From Citricoccus sp. WCRC_4 (GTDB lineage Bacteria; Actinomycetota; Actinomycetes; Actinomycetales; Micrococcaceae), in NCBI GenBank assembly GCA_026645375.1, contig JAPFFX010000111.1, forward strand, positions 1-11,610: a DNA stretch of 11,610 nt. The letters run 5' to 3'. The notes under the pieces are model-generated. The model saw only the letters and a list, made by a program, of their open reading frames with translations, had not been told where the DNA came from and did not search any database. A program made the position numbers and the translations under genes. Positions 6,599 through 11,610 of this stretch are shown piece after piece (the first letter of the stretch is position 1; the number at the start of each line of letters is the position of its first letter).

Positions 6599-7432
6599 GT
6601 GCTGCCCTTCCTGCTGATCCAGACCCGCTCGGACGACGCCGTCGCCGCCGACGAGGTCCGCTCCACCACCGTCCTGGGCGGGTTCGGTCCCGGCGAACTG
6701 GTCACGCTGCGACTGGACCAGGTCGTCGCGGCCGCGGGGCCGTCGTCGGGCGGGACGGCGGACCTGGACTGGGCCCAGGTGGTGCCCCGCCACTCCGGGG
6801 TGATCGTGGGCGGCAGCCCCTTCACCTCCTCGGACCCGGACGAGTTCAAGTCCGACCTGCAGATCGTGGTGGAGGCCGAACTGCGCCGCCTGCTGGACGT
6901 CGTCCTCGAGCGGGACGTGCCCTTCCTCGGGGCCTGTTACGGGGTCGGCACCCTCGGACTGCACCAGGGCGCCACGGTGGACGGGACCTTCGGGGAACCG
7001 GCCGGGGCCGTCGTCGTGCGCCTGACCGAGGCGGGACGGGCGGACCCGCTGCTGGCGGGCGTGGACCCGGAGTTCGAGGCCTTCGTGGGGCACAAGGAGG
7101 CCATCCGCACCCTGCCCGGGCACGCCGTGGTGCTGGTGGCCGGGGACGCCTGCCCGGTGCAGATGTTCCGGATCGGCCGGCACCAGTACGCCACCCAGTT
7201 CCACCCGGAGCTGGACCTGGAGGGACTGCTGTACCGGCTGGAGACCTACGCGGACAACGGCTACTACGACCCGGCCGAGGCCGCGGACCTGTTCGCGCGG
7301 GTGCGGGCGGCCACCGTGACCGAACCGCGCAAGGTGCTGGAGAACTTCCGTGCGCGGTACGCGCGGCGGGGCTCGGACCCGTTTGACCCCTCCCCGGTCA
7401 GGCGGCGTGACCGGCGCCCCGGACTCGGGTAG
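6599..7432 (+). CDS. Class I glutamine amidotransferase-like protein
   Basis: The 277-residue protein has the triad-type glutaminase fold. Residues 66-73 read SGVIVGGS, the usual strand and oxyanion-region start; the nucleophile elbow is VPFLGACYGVGTLG (107-120) with Cys113; and the catalytic His202 and Glu204 are in YATQFHPELD. VGHKEAI at 163-169 matches the 'H.d' region of GMP-synthase-like glutaminases. It stands alone, without a synthetase domain, as in small GuaA-like amidotransferases. It presumably hydrolyses glutamine or a gamma-glutamyl compound; the acceptor is unknown. The C-terminal 50 residues (YYDPAEAADLFARVRAATV onward) form an Arg-rich helical tail. The start is GTG 6599, with a -10-like hexamer 7 nt upstream. 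Its TAG stop overlaps the putative -10 of the next gene. Confidence 0.88.
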   Translation: MLPFLLIQTRSDDAVAADEVRSTTVLGGFGPGELVTLRLDQVVAAAGPSSGGTADLDWAQVVPRHSGVIVGGSPFTSSDPDEFKSDLQIVVEAELRRLLDVVLERDVPFLGACYGVGTLGLHQGATVDGTFGEPAGAVVVRLTEAGRADPLLAGVDPEFEAFVGHKEAIRTLPGHAVVLVAGDACPVQMFRIGRHQYATQFHPELDLEGLLYRLETYADNGYYDPAEAADLFARVRAATVTEPRKVLENFRARYARRGSDPFDPSPVRRRDRRPGLG

Positions 7433-7435
7433 AAC
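7430..7435 (+). promoter_or_regulatory. Possible leaderless -10 element for the Nudix-like gene
   Basis: TAGAAC overlaps the upstream TAG stop and lies 6 nt before ATG 7442. No Shine-Dalgarno sequence precedes the ATG. The match to TANNNT is imperfect, because the T comes one base late. Confidence 0.35.
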
Positions 7436-7441
7436 TGAAGC

Positions 7442-7981
7442 ATGAGTGTTCGCACCCCCGACCCGAATCCCGGGTGGCTGTCGGAAGAGGATCTCTACGA
7501 GGCCCGCCGTCGCCTGCCCATGGTCTACGTGGAGGCCCTGCCCGTCCGCCTGGATGCCCTGGGGTACGTGTCGGAGATCGGCCTGCTGTACCTGGCCGAC
7601 GGCGGCGGGCACCTGCGCCGCACCTTCGTGTCCGGCCGCGTGATGTACCGCGAGACCGTCCGGGCCGCGCTGATGCGCCACCTGGAGAAGGACCTGGGCC
7701 CGCTGGCACTGCCCCAGTTGCCGCCGTCGATCACCCCCTTCACGGTGGCCGAGTACTTCCCCTCCCCGTCCGAGACGGGCCTGACGGACGATCGCCAGCA
7801 CGTCGTGGCCCTGGCCTACCTCGTCCCGGTCACCGGTGAGTGCCAGCCCCGCGGCGACGCCCTCGAGCTGACCTGGCTGACCCCCGAGGAGGCACTGAGC
7901 GACTCGATCCAGGCCGAGTTCATCGGCGGCCGTGGCAACCTGGTGCGCCAGGCGCTGGCCCACGTGGGCTGGGGGCGCTGA
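7442..7981 (+). CDS. Nudix-fold protein with degenerate Nudix box
   Basis: The 179-residue protein resembles actinobacterial Nudix-superfamily proteins. Nudix enzymes hydrolyse nucleoside diphosphates linked to another moiety, using metal held by the box GX5EX7REUXEEXGU. Here the aligned segment is residues 65-86: Gly65, Glu71 and Arg79 are kept, but the RE pair reads Arg79-His80 and the metal-binding Glu-Glu pair reads Lys83-Asp84, followed by Gly86. Strands before it (YVEALPVRLDALGYVSEIGL, 29-48) and after it (TVAEYFPSPS; HVVALAYLVPV) fit the fold, as does the final ELTWLTPEEA helix lead-in. Catalysis is therefore uncertain: it could use other acids or act as a sensor. It is 3 bp from the next gene, so the two are probably co-expressed. 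Confidence 0.8.
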   Translation: MSVRTPDPNPGWLSEEDLYEARRRLPMVYVEALPVRLDALGYVSEIGLLYLADGGGHLRRTFVSGRVMYRETVRAALMRHLEKDLGPLALPQLPPSITPFTVAEYFPSPSETGLTDDRQHVVALAYLVPVTGECQPRGDALELTWLTPEEALSDSIQAEFIGGRGNLVRQALAHVGWGR

Positions 7982-7984
7982 GCC

Positions 7985-8986
7985 ATGACCGCACCGACCA
8001 CGTCCGGCGCGGGCGCCGGTTCCGCCTCGTCGCCCGCTTCCGCCGCGTCCTCCCCCACGCGCCCCACGCGCCCCACCGCCTCCTCGCCGTCCCGGCACGA
8101 CGTCGGCGGGGACTACCTGCGCTCCGTCAAGGCCCAGCAGGTCCAGCCCGGCGACCGGTTCCTGACCCGTCGGGGCGAGCCCTCCGCCCCCGTGGCGCAG
8201 ACCCGCATCACCCGGGACGACTTCGGCACCCCAGCCCTCGTCATCGCCACCCTGGCGGACGACCGGCAGGTCCGGATCGCCTTCGGTTCCACCATCAGGG
8301 TGCGTACCCACCGGCCCGCCCCGGCACTGGACACCGCGGCGGACCTGGCCCCCGTCCAGGAGGGTTCTCCGGAGGCCGTGGTGGTGGAGATCGCCCGGCG
8401 CCACCCCGACGACCAGCGGCTGCTGGCCCTGGCCGCCAAGCTCTCGCGCGGGATCAACATGCGTTCGGGCGCGCAGCTCGAGGACATCGACACCATCGCC
8501 CGGTACCTCTTCGTCGACCTCGATGACTCCGACGGCGCGCTGCAGGCGACGACGCTGCTGACCTCGCTGCCCTTCGACGGGGCGATGGGCCGGTGGAAGT
8601 CGATCGAGTCCGCCCTGGCGCTGGCCGCGAACATCCACCACCACCGGGGAGAGCGGGCCGAGGCCGAGGCCACCGGGGCGCGGTTGCGCGAGCCCGACGA
8701 GGCCGAGCCGGACCCCATCCGTGCCCAGCGGCAGGCGGAGTTCCGCCAGCGCCAGCTCAACGAGCCGAACCTCTACGACCGGGAGATCCTGCGCGCCGAG
8801 AGCGCCGGGGACCTCGCTGCGGAGCGGGGGTGGCGCGAGTCCCGGCTGTCCACGCTGTTCTACCTGCGGGCGCGCGGGGGCTCCGAGACGTACACCGGCG
8901 AGGAGCTGGACCGCCTGGTCCGGCTCGAGGTCCGGGCCCTCCGGGAGCTCGCGGACCGGCAGGCGGCGGCCGGCCCGGAGGCCTGA
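7985..8986 (+). CDS. Unknown two-part protein (beta-barrel-like then helical)
   Basis: I do not recognise this 333-residue protein. Residues 1-38 are a disordered Ala/Ser/Thr/Pro tail. Residues 48-110 look like a small beta-barrel: QQVQPGDRFLTRRGE, ALVIATLADDRQVRIAFGS, TIRVRTHRP. Residues 128-225 are helical, with LLALAAKLSRGINMRSGAQL and LTSLPFDGAMGRWKSIESA. Residues 245-322 form another helical block, with RQLNEPNLYDREILRAESAG and LFYLRARGGSETYTGEELDR. There is no membrane segment, signal peptide or obvious catalytic motif, so it is probably cytoplasmic. The motif-rich C-terminal half suggests real conservation. ATG 7985 begins 3 nt after the Nudix-like stop, so translation is likely coupled; the upstream G-rich string is a weak ribosome site. 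It converges with the FUSC remnant, the two stops being 1 bp apart. Confidence 0.78.
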   Translation: MTAPTTSGAGAGSASSPASAASSPTRPTRPTASSPSRHDVGGDYLRSVKAQQVQPGDRFLTRRGEPSAPVAQTRITRDDFGTPALVIATLADDRQVRIAFGSTIRVRTHRPAPALDTAADLAPVQEGSPEAVVVEIARRHPDDQRLLALAAKLSRGINMRSGAQLEDIDTIARYLFVDLDDSDGALQATTLLTSLPFDGAMGRWKSIESALALAANIHHHRGERAEAEATGARLREPDEAEPDPIRAQRQAEFRQRQLNEPNLYDREILRAESAGDLAAERGWRESRLSTLFYLRARGGSETYTGEELDRLVRLEVRALRELADRQAAAGPEA

Positions 8987-8987
8987 C

Positions 8988-9364
8988 TCAGTCGCGGGCC
9001 TCGGTGGCGGGGTCGGCGTCGCGCCGGACCCACTTGCGCCAGGCCCAGGGGTAGAGCACGCAGGCCACGCCGACGGCCGCGCCGATGACGGTCTCGATGA
9101 ACCGGTCCCTCAGCAGGGCCGGGCCGCCGACCGGTGAACCGGTGCCCACCGTGACCAGGACGGTGGACAGCAGCGCCGGCGGGACGGCAGGACGCGCGAG
9201 CCCAGGCCCACCACGATGGCCCATGCCACCGTGGCCACCGCGGTCAGCATCGCCTCGCCCAGCGGGGGCTGGTACGGCACCGAGGCCACGGCGGCGAAGG
9301 CGAAGATGTGGAACAGCGCCCCCTCCTGCCCCGTGGTGGTCCTGATGGCTCCCGGCTGATACAT
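8988..9364 (-). pseudogene. Decayed FUSC / aromatic-acid-exporter-type membrane protein
   Basis: Two minus-strand frames together read as pieces of a fusaric-acid-resistance-type transporter. From ATG 9364 one frame gives MYQPGAIRTTTGQEGALFHI, FAFAAVASVPYQPPLGEAML, then a hydrophobic segment ending GLGSRVLPSR. It then runs into nonsense. The neighbouring frame takes over near 9185 with PALLSTVLVTVGTGSPVGGP, ALLRDRFIETVIGAAVGVAC and a short basic tail, stopping at 8990. The RDRFIETVIGAAVG motif is typical of the end of this family's membrane domain. Intact members usually have several hundred residues and begin well upstream, but here tgt occupies that space. So the gene lacks its N-terminal part, and the frame change marks a single-base shift or an internal deletion. 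A sequencing error could explain the frameshift but not the missing start. Confidence 0.7.
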
Positions 9365-9369
9365 ACCAT
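9364..9369 (+). promoter_or_regulatory. Possible leaderless -10 element for tgt
   Basis: TACCAT lies exactly 7 nt before GTG 9377, the same arrangement as TACCCT before GTG 6599. If used, tgt would start at GTG 9377 and not at ATG 9368, shortening the protein by three residues. GGAGG at 9370-9374 is too close to GTG 9377 to be a normal ribosome site. Confidence 0.35.
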
Positions 9370-10756
9370 GGAGGACGTGCCTGAAACCGTTGAATCCCGC
9401 CCTGAAGTGACCAACCAGACCCGTGGCCGTGAGGCCGGCGCCACGCCGGCCCCGGCCTCGCCACGGGACGCCGGCTTCGTCGTCGGGAGCCGGCTGACCG
9501 GTCCGGACGGGTCCGCGCGGGCCGGGCGCACCGGGACCATCACCACCCCGCACGGGCTGATCCAGACCCCCGCGTTCATCCCCGTGGCCACGCAGGCCAC
9601 CGTCAAGGCCGTGCTGCCGGAGGCGATGGGCGAGCTCGGGACCCAGGCCCTGCTGGCCAATGCCTACCACCTGTACCTGCAGCCCGGTCCGGACATCCTC
9701 GACGAGGCCGGCGGCCTGGGGACGTTCATGAACTGGTCCGGACCCACCTTCACGGACTCCGGTGGCTTCCAGGTGATGAGCCTGGGCTCGGGGTTCAAGA
9801 AGGTGATCGACATGAAGGGCCCGGCCGCACCGTCAGGGCAAGGGGCGGACGACGCCGTGGCCCCCGGCAAGGAGCGGCTGGCCAACGTGGACGAGGACGG
9901 GGTCTGGTTCAAGTCCCACCTGAACGGGGACCGGCACCGGTTCACCCCCGAGGTCTCGGTGGGCATCCAGCACCAGCTGGGGGCGGACATCATGTTCGCC
10001 TTCGACGAGCTGACCACCCTGCACAACTCACGCGCCTACCAGGAGGAGTCGCTGGAGCGGACCCGCCGCTGGGCCCAGCGCTGCCTGGACGAGCACGCCC
10101 GCCTGACTCGCGAGCGCGCGGCGAAGCCCTACCAGGCCCTGTTCGGGGTCATCCAGGGCGCCCAGTACGAGGACCTGCGGCGCAAGGCCTGCCGGGACCT
10201 GGCCGCCATGACCACGGACTTCGCCGACGACGGCGGGGTCACCTCCCACGGCTTCGACGGCTACGGGATCGGCGGGGCGCTGGAGAAGGAGAACCTGGGC
10301 ACGATCGTGGGCTGGTGCGTGGAGGAACTGCCCGAGGACAAGCCGCGGCACCTGCTGGGGATCTCCGAGCCGGACGATCTGTTCACGGCGGTGGAGAACG
10401 GGGCGGACACCTTCGACTGCGTCTCCCCCACCCGCGTGGCCCGCACCGGCGCGTTCTACACCGCCGATGGCCGCTTCAACCTGCCCGGTGCACGCTACAA
10501 GCGGGACTTCTCCCCCCTGGAGGAGGGGTGCGACTGCTACACCTGCGCGCACTACACCCGGGCCTACGTCCACCACCTGATCAAGGCCAAGGAGATGGTG
10601 TCCCACACGCTGATCTCCATCCACAACGAGCGATTCACCGTTCGCCTCGTGGACCGGATGCGCGCCGCCATCGAGGACGGGACGTTCTGGGACCTGAAGG
10701 ACGAGGTACTCGGGCGGTACTACGCCTCGTCCCGGCAAGCCACCTCCGCGCGGTGA
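9368..10756 (+). CDS. tgt: tRNA-guanine transglycosylase
   Basis: The 462-residue enzyme exchanges guanine for a 7-deazaguanine precursor at position 34 of tRNAs with GUN anticodons, on the queuosine pathway. Landmarks are TPAFIPVATQATVKAVLP (67-84), LLANAYHLYLQPG (95-107), general base Asp130 in FTDSGGFQVMSLGSG, GVIQGAQYEDLR (260-271), nucleophile Asp350 in DTFDCVSPTRVAR, and the zinc site Cys388, Cys390 and Cys393 with His419. It is longer than E. coli Tgt: there is a ~38-residue disordered N-terminus, an insert at 147-185 with an Asp/Gly-rich part, and an extra loop around 282-295 before FDGYGIGG. ATG 9368 is chosen provisionally; GTG 9377 is a good alternative. No other queuosine gene is in the window. 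The gene ends in a hairpin. Confidence 0.96.
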   Translation: MEDVPETVESRPEVTNQTRGREAGATPAPASPRDAGFVVGSRLTGPDGSARAGRTGTITTPHGLIQTPAFIPVATQATVKAVLPEAMGELGTQALLANAYHLYLQPGPDILDEAGGLGTFMNWSGPTFTDSGGFQVMSLGSGFKKVIDMKGPAAPSGQGADDAVAPGKERLANVDEDGVWFKSHLNGDRHRFTPEVSVGIQHQLGADIMFAFDELTTLHNSRAYQEESLERTRRWAQRCLDEHARLTRERAAKPYQALFGVIQGAQYEDLRRKACRDLAAMTTDFADDGGVTSHGFDGYGIGGALEKENLGTIVGWCVEELPEDKPRHLLGISEPDDLFTAVENGADTFDCVSPTRVARTGAFYTADGRFNLPGARYKRDFSPLEEGCDCYTCAHYTRAYVHHLIKAKEMVSHTLISIHNERFTVRLVDRMRAAIEDGTFWDLKDEVLGRYYASSRQATSAR

Positions 10757-10801
10757 CACGTTCCCGCGCCCTCCGGGCCCGGTAGCGCGGGAACGCGTCA
10801 C
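10753..10801. terminator. Strong bidirectional hairpin between tgt and the ABC ATPase gene
   Basis: Arms GTGACACGTTCCCGCGC (10753-10769) and GCGCGGGAACGCGTCAC (10785-10801) pair over 17 positions with one mismatch, which becomes a G-U wobble on the minus strand. The 15-base loop is itself GC-rich. The left arm includes the tgt TGA stop. No T-run follows on either side, so this would be a U-less terminator or a 3'-end stabiliser shared by two convergent genes. Confidence 0.65.
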
Positions 10802-10835
10802 GATGCTGGCCGCGGAACCGCCCCGGGCGTCACGC

Positions 10836-11249
10836 TCAGCCGACCGCCACGTGCGTGGACAGCTGCTCGAGGGATTGCAGCAACTCCCGGGTGTACGGGT
10901 GCCGCGGAGCACCGAAGACCTCGCCGGCCTGCCCGTGCTCCACCGCCTCCCCGTCCTTCATCACCAGGATCTCGTCGCTCATGTGGTGGATGACGCCCAG
11001 GTCGTGGGAGATGAACAGGTAGGTGGTGCCCAGGGTCTGCTGCAGTTCGATGAGCAGGTCCAGCACCTGGGCCTGGACGGAGACGTCCAGGGCGGAGACC
11101 GCCTCGTCCAGCACCACGACCTTCGGTTCCGGCGCCAGGGCCCGGGCGATCGCCAGCCGCTGCCGCTGGCCGCCGGACAGCCGCAGCGGGTGCTTGGCGA
11201 GGTGCTCGGGTGCCAGGCCCACCAGTCGCGCCCAGTGGTCGGCCAGCTC
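10836..11249 (-). CDS. Opp/Dpp-type peptide ABC transporter ATPase, C-terminal fragment
   Basis: The last 137 residues of an oligopeptide/dipeptide-type ATP-binding subunit. They contain the signature LSGGQRQRLAIARAL (24-38), Walker B with catalytic Glu VVVLDEA (44-50), D-loop SALD (52-55), H-loop SHD (81-83) and the family's C-terminal APRHPYTRELLQSLEQL. The Walker A and Q-loop half, about 150 or more residues, is absent. The minus-strand frame stays open beyond 11249, but those codons are antisense to a pgi sequence and bear no ABC similarity, so I end the homologous part near 11249. The part present is a clean, actinobacterial-looking sequence. It could come from a single-domain DppF/OppF or from the second half of a fused DppD-DppF protein. 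It converges on tgt across the hairpin. The truncation is probably an assembly junction. Confidence 0.85.
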   Translation of the reverse strand, partial: ELADHWARLVGLAPEHLAKHPLRLSGGQRQRLAIARALAPEPKVVVLDEAVSALDVSVQAQVLDLLIELQQTLGTTYLFISHDLGVIHHMSDEILVMKDGEAVEHGQAGEVFGAPRHPYTRELLQSLEQLSTHVAVG

Positions 11250-11255
11250 TTTACC
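11240..11255. other. Junction between actinobacterial and foreign sequence
   Basis: Within a few bases, ABC ATPase coding on the minus strand (ending at the Glu-Leu-Ala-Asp-His-Trp segment) gives way to Pgi coding on the plus strand (starting near Leu-Phe-Thr-Asp-Thr-Val). Both genes are cut internally, and there is no inverted repeat, target duplication or transposase at the join. Codon choice changes at once: TTT, ATT, AAA and GAA appear to the right but are rare to the left. Confidence 0.7.
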
Positions 11256-11610
11256 GACACGGTTCGCGCCGGCACCTGGCTGGGCTACACCGGCAAGCCG
11301 ATTACCGACATCGTCAACATCGGCATCGGCGGCTCCGATCTGGGCCCGAAGATGATCTGCCTGGCGCTGCGCCAGTACGCGCATCCGCGCCTGACGATGC
11401 ACTTTGTGTCGAACGTCGACGGCCATGACATCGACGCCGCGCTGGCCAGGGTGAACCCGGAAACCACGCTGTTCATCATCGCGTCGAAAACCTTCACCAC
11501 CGCCGAGACCATGATGAACGCCCAGACTGCGCGCGCATGGTTCCTGCAGCATGCCAAGGAATCGGAACTGTCGCGCCACTTTGTGGCGGTATCGACCAAC
11601 ACCGAAGCGA
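11247..11610 (+). CDS. pgi: Glucose-6-phosphate isomerase, internal fragment of foreign origin
   Basis: An open frame to the window end gives 121 residues matching the first sugar-phosphate isomerase (SIS) domain of Pgi, which interconverts glucose-6-phosphate and fructose-6-phosphate. Motifs: WLGYTGKPITDIVNIGIGGS (11-30), the phosphate-site sequence IGIGGSDLGP, MHFVSNVDGHD (51-61), NPETTLFIIASKTFTTAETM (70-89; the Ser-Lys-Thr...Thr phosphate loop) and NAQTARAWFL. This corresponds to roughly the second fifth of a ~550-residue enzyme. The start and first ~120 residues are missing on the left, and the rest lies outside the window. The wording of the motifs and the more moderate GC content suggest a proteobacterial (beta or gamma) source. 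It has no start codon or promoter here, so it is not expressed as a normal gene from this context. Confidence 0.85.

Noticed and set aside
8057..8074. Two tandem copies of ACGCGCCCC
   Set aside because: It simply encodes Thr-Arg-Pro repeats in the disordered tail of the unknown protein; two copies are not notable.
6428..8644. Long minus-strand open frame of 738 codons
   Set aside because: It runs antisense to four well-supported genes and has the low-complexity composition of a shadow frame.
11250..11579. N-terminal extension of the ABC ATPase frame
   Set aside because: The frame is open by chance, antisense to the pgi motifs; it lacks Walker A and any ABC similarity.
1..11610. CRISPR array, tRNA, IS element or defence island
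   Set aside because: Looked for repeats with spacers, transposase motifs, tRNA-like cloverleaves and nuclease or toxin signatures; none was found.

Overview
The window is very GC-rich DNA. Coding is dense, third codon positions are almost all G or C, start codons are a mix of ATG and GTG, and several genes have a -10-like hexamer directly before the start codon instead of a ribosome binding site. With the gene types present (actinobacterial Tgt with a long middle insert, degenerate-Nudix protein, RluA/DedA pair), this points to a high-GC actinomycete, most likely Micrococcaceae (Arthrobacter, Micrococcus, Citricoccus or Kocuria type). That placement is inference. The last ~360 bases do not fit: they encode part of a proteobacterial-looking glucose-6-phosphate isomerase.

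Layout. 1-1124 (-): 5' part of a FabH/KASIII-like thiolase-fold synthase carrying a ~290-residue N-terminal extension I cannot assign; its 3' end lies outside the window. 1125-1393: AT-rich divergent regulatory region with two TetR-operator-like palindromes whose centres are 22 bp apart. 1394-4986 (+): tight three-gene run of RluA-type pseudouridine synthase, DedA-family membrane protein, and a large protein with a charged helix plus a polytopic membrane domain. 5028-5345 (-): small conserved-looking protein of unknown function. 5419-8986 (+): YqjM-type old yellow enzyme, class I glutamine amidotransferase, Nudix-fold protein with a degenerate Nudix box, and an unknown two-part protein. 8988-9364 (-): decayed piece of a FUSC-type membrane protein. 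9368-10756 (+): tRNA-guanine transglycosylase (tgt), ending in a strong hairpin. 10836-~11249 (-): C-terminal part of an Opp/Dpp-type ABC ATPase, cut abruptly. ~11247-11610 (+): internal piece of pgi.

How the genes relate. The window is mostly housekeeping (RNA modification, membrane maintenance, redox and nucleotide-type enzymes), not one pathway. The clearest unit is rluA-like/dedA/coiled-coil protein, linked by an ATGA overlap and a zero-gap junction. The glutamine amidotransferase, Nudix-like and unknown genes are close together but have their own apparent leaderless promoters. I found no tRNA, rRNA, CRISPR array, IS element or defence system.

The observations most worth following are the unassigned N-terminal module on the KASIII gene with its paired operators, the helix-plus-membrane protein, the decayed FUSC gene, the degenerate Nudix box, and the junction near 11,245, which is more likely an assembly chimera or contamination than biology.
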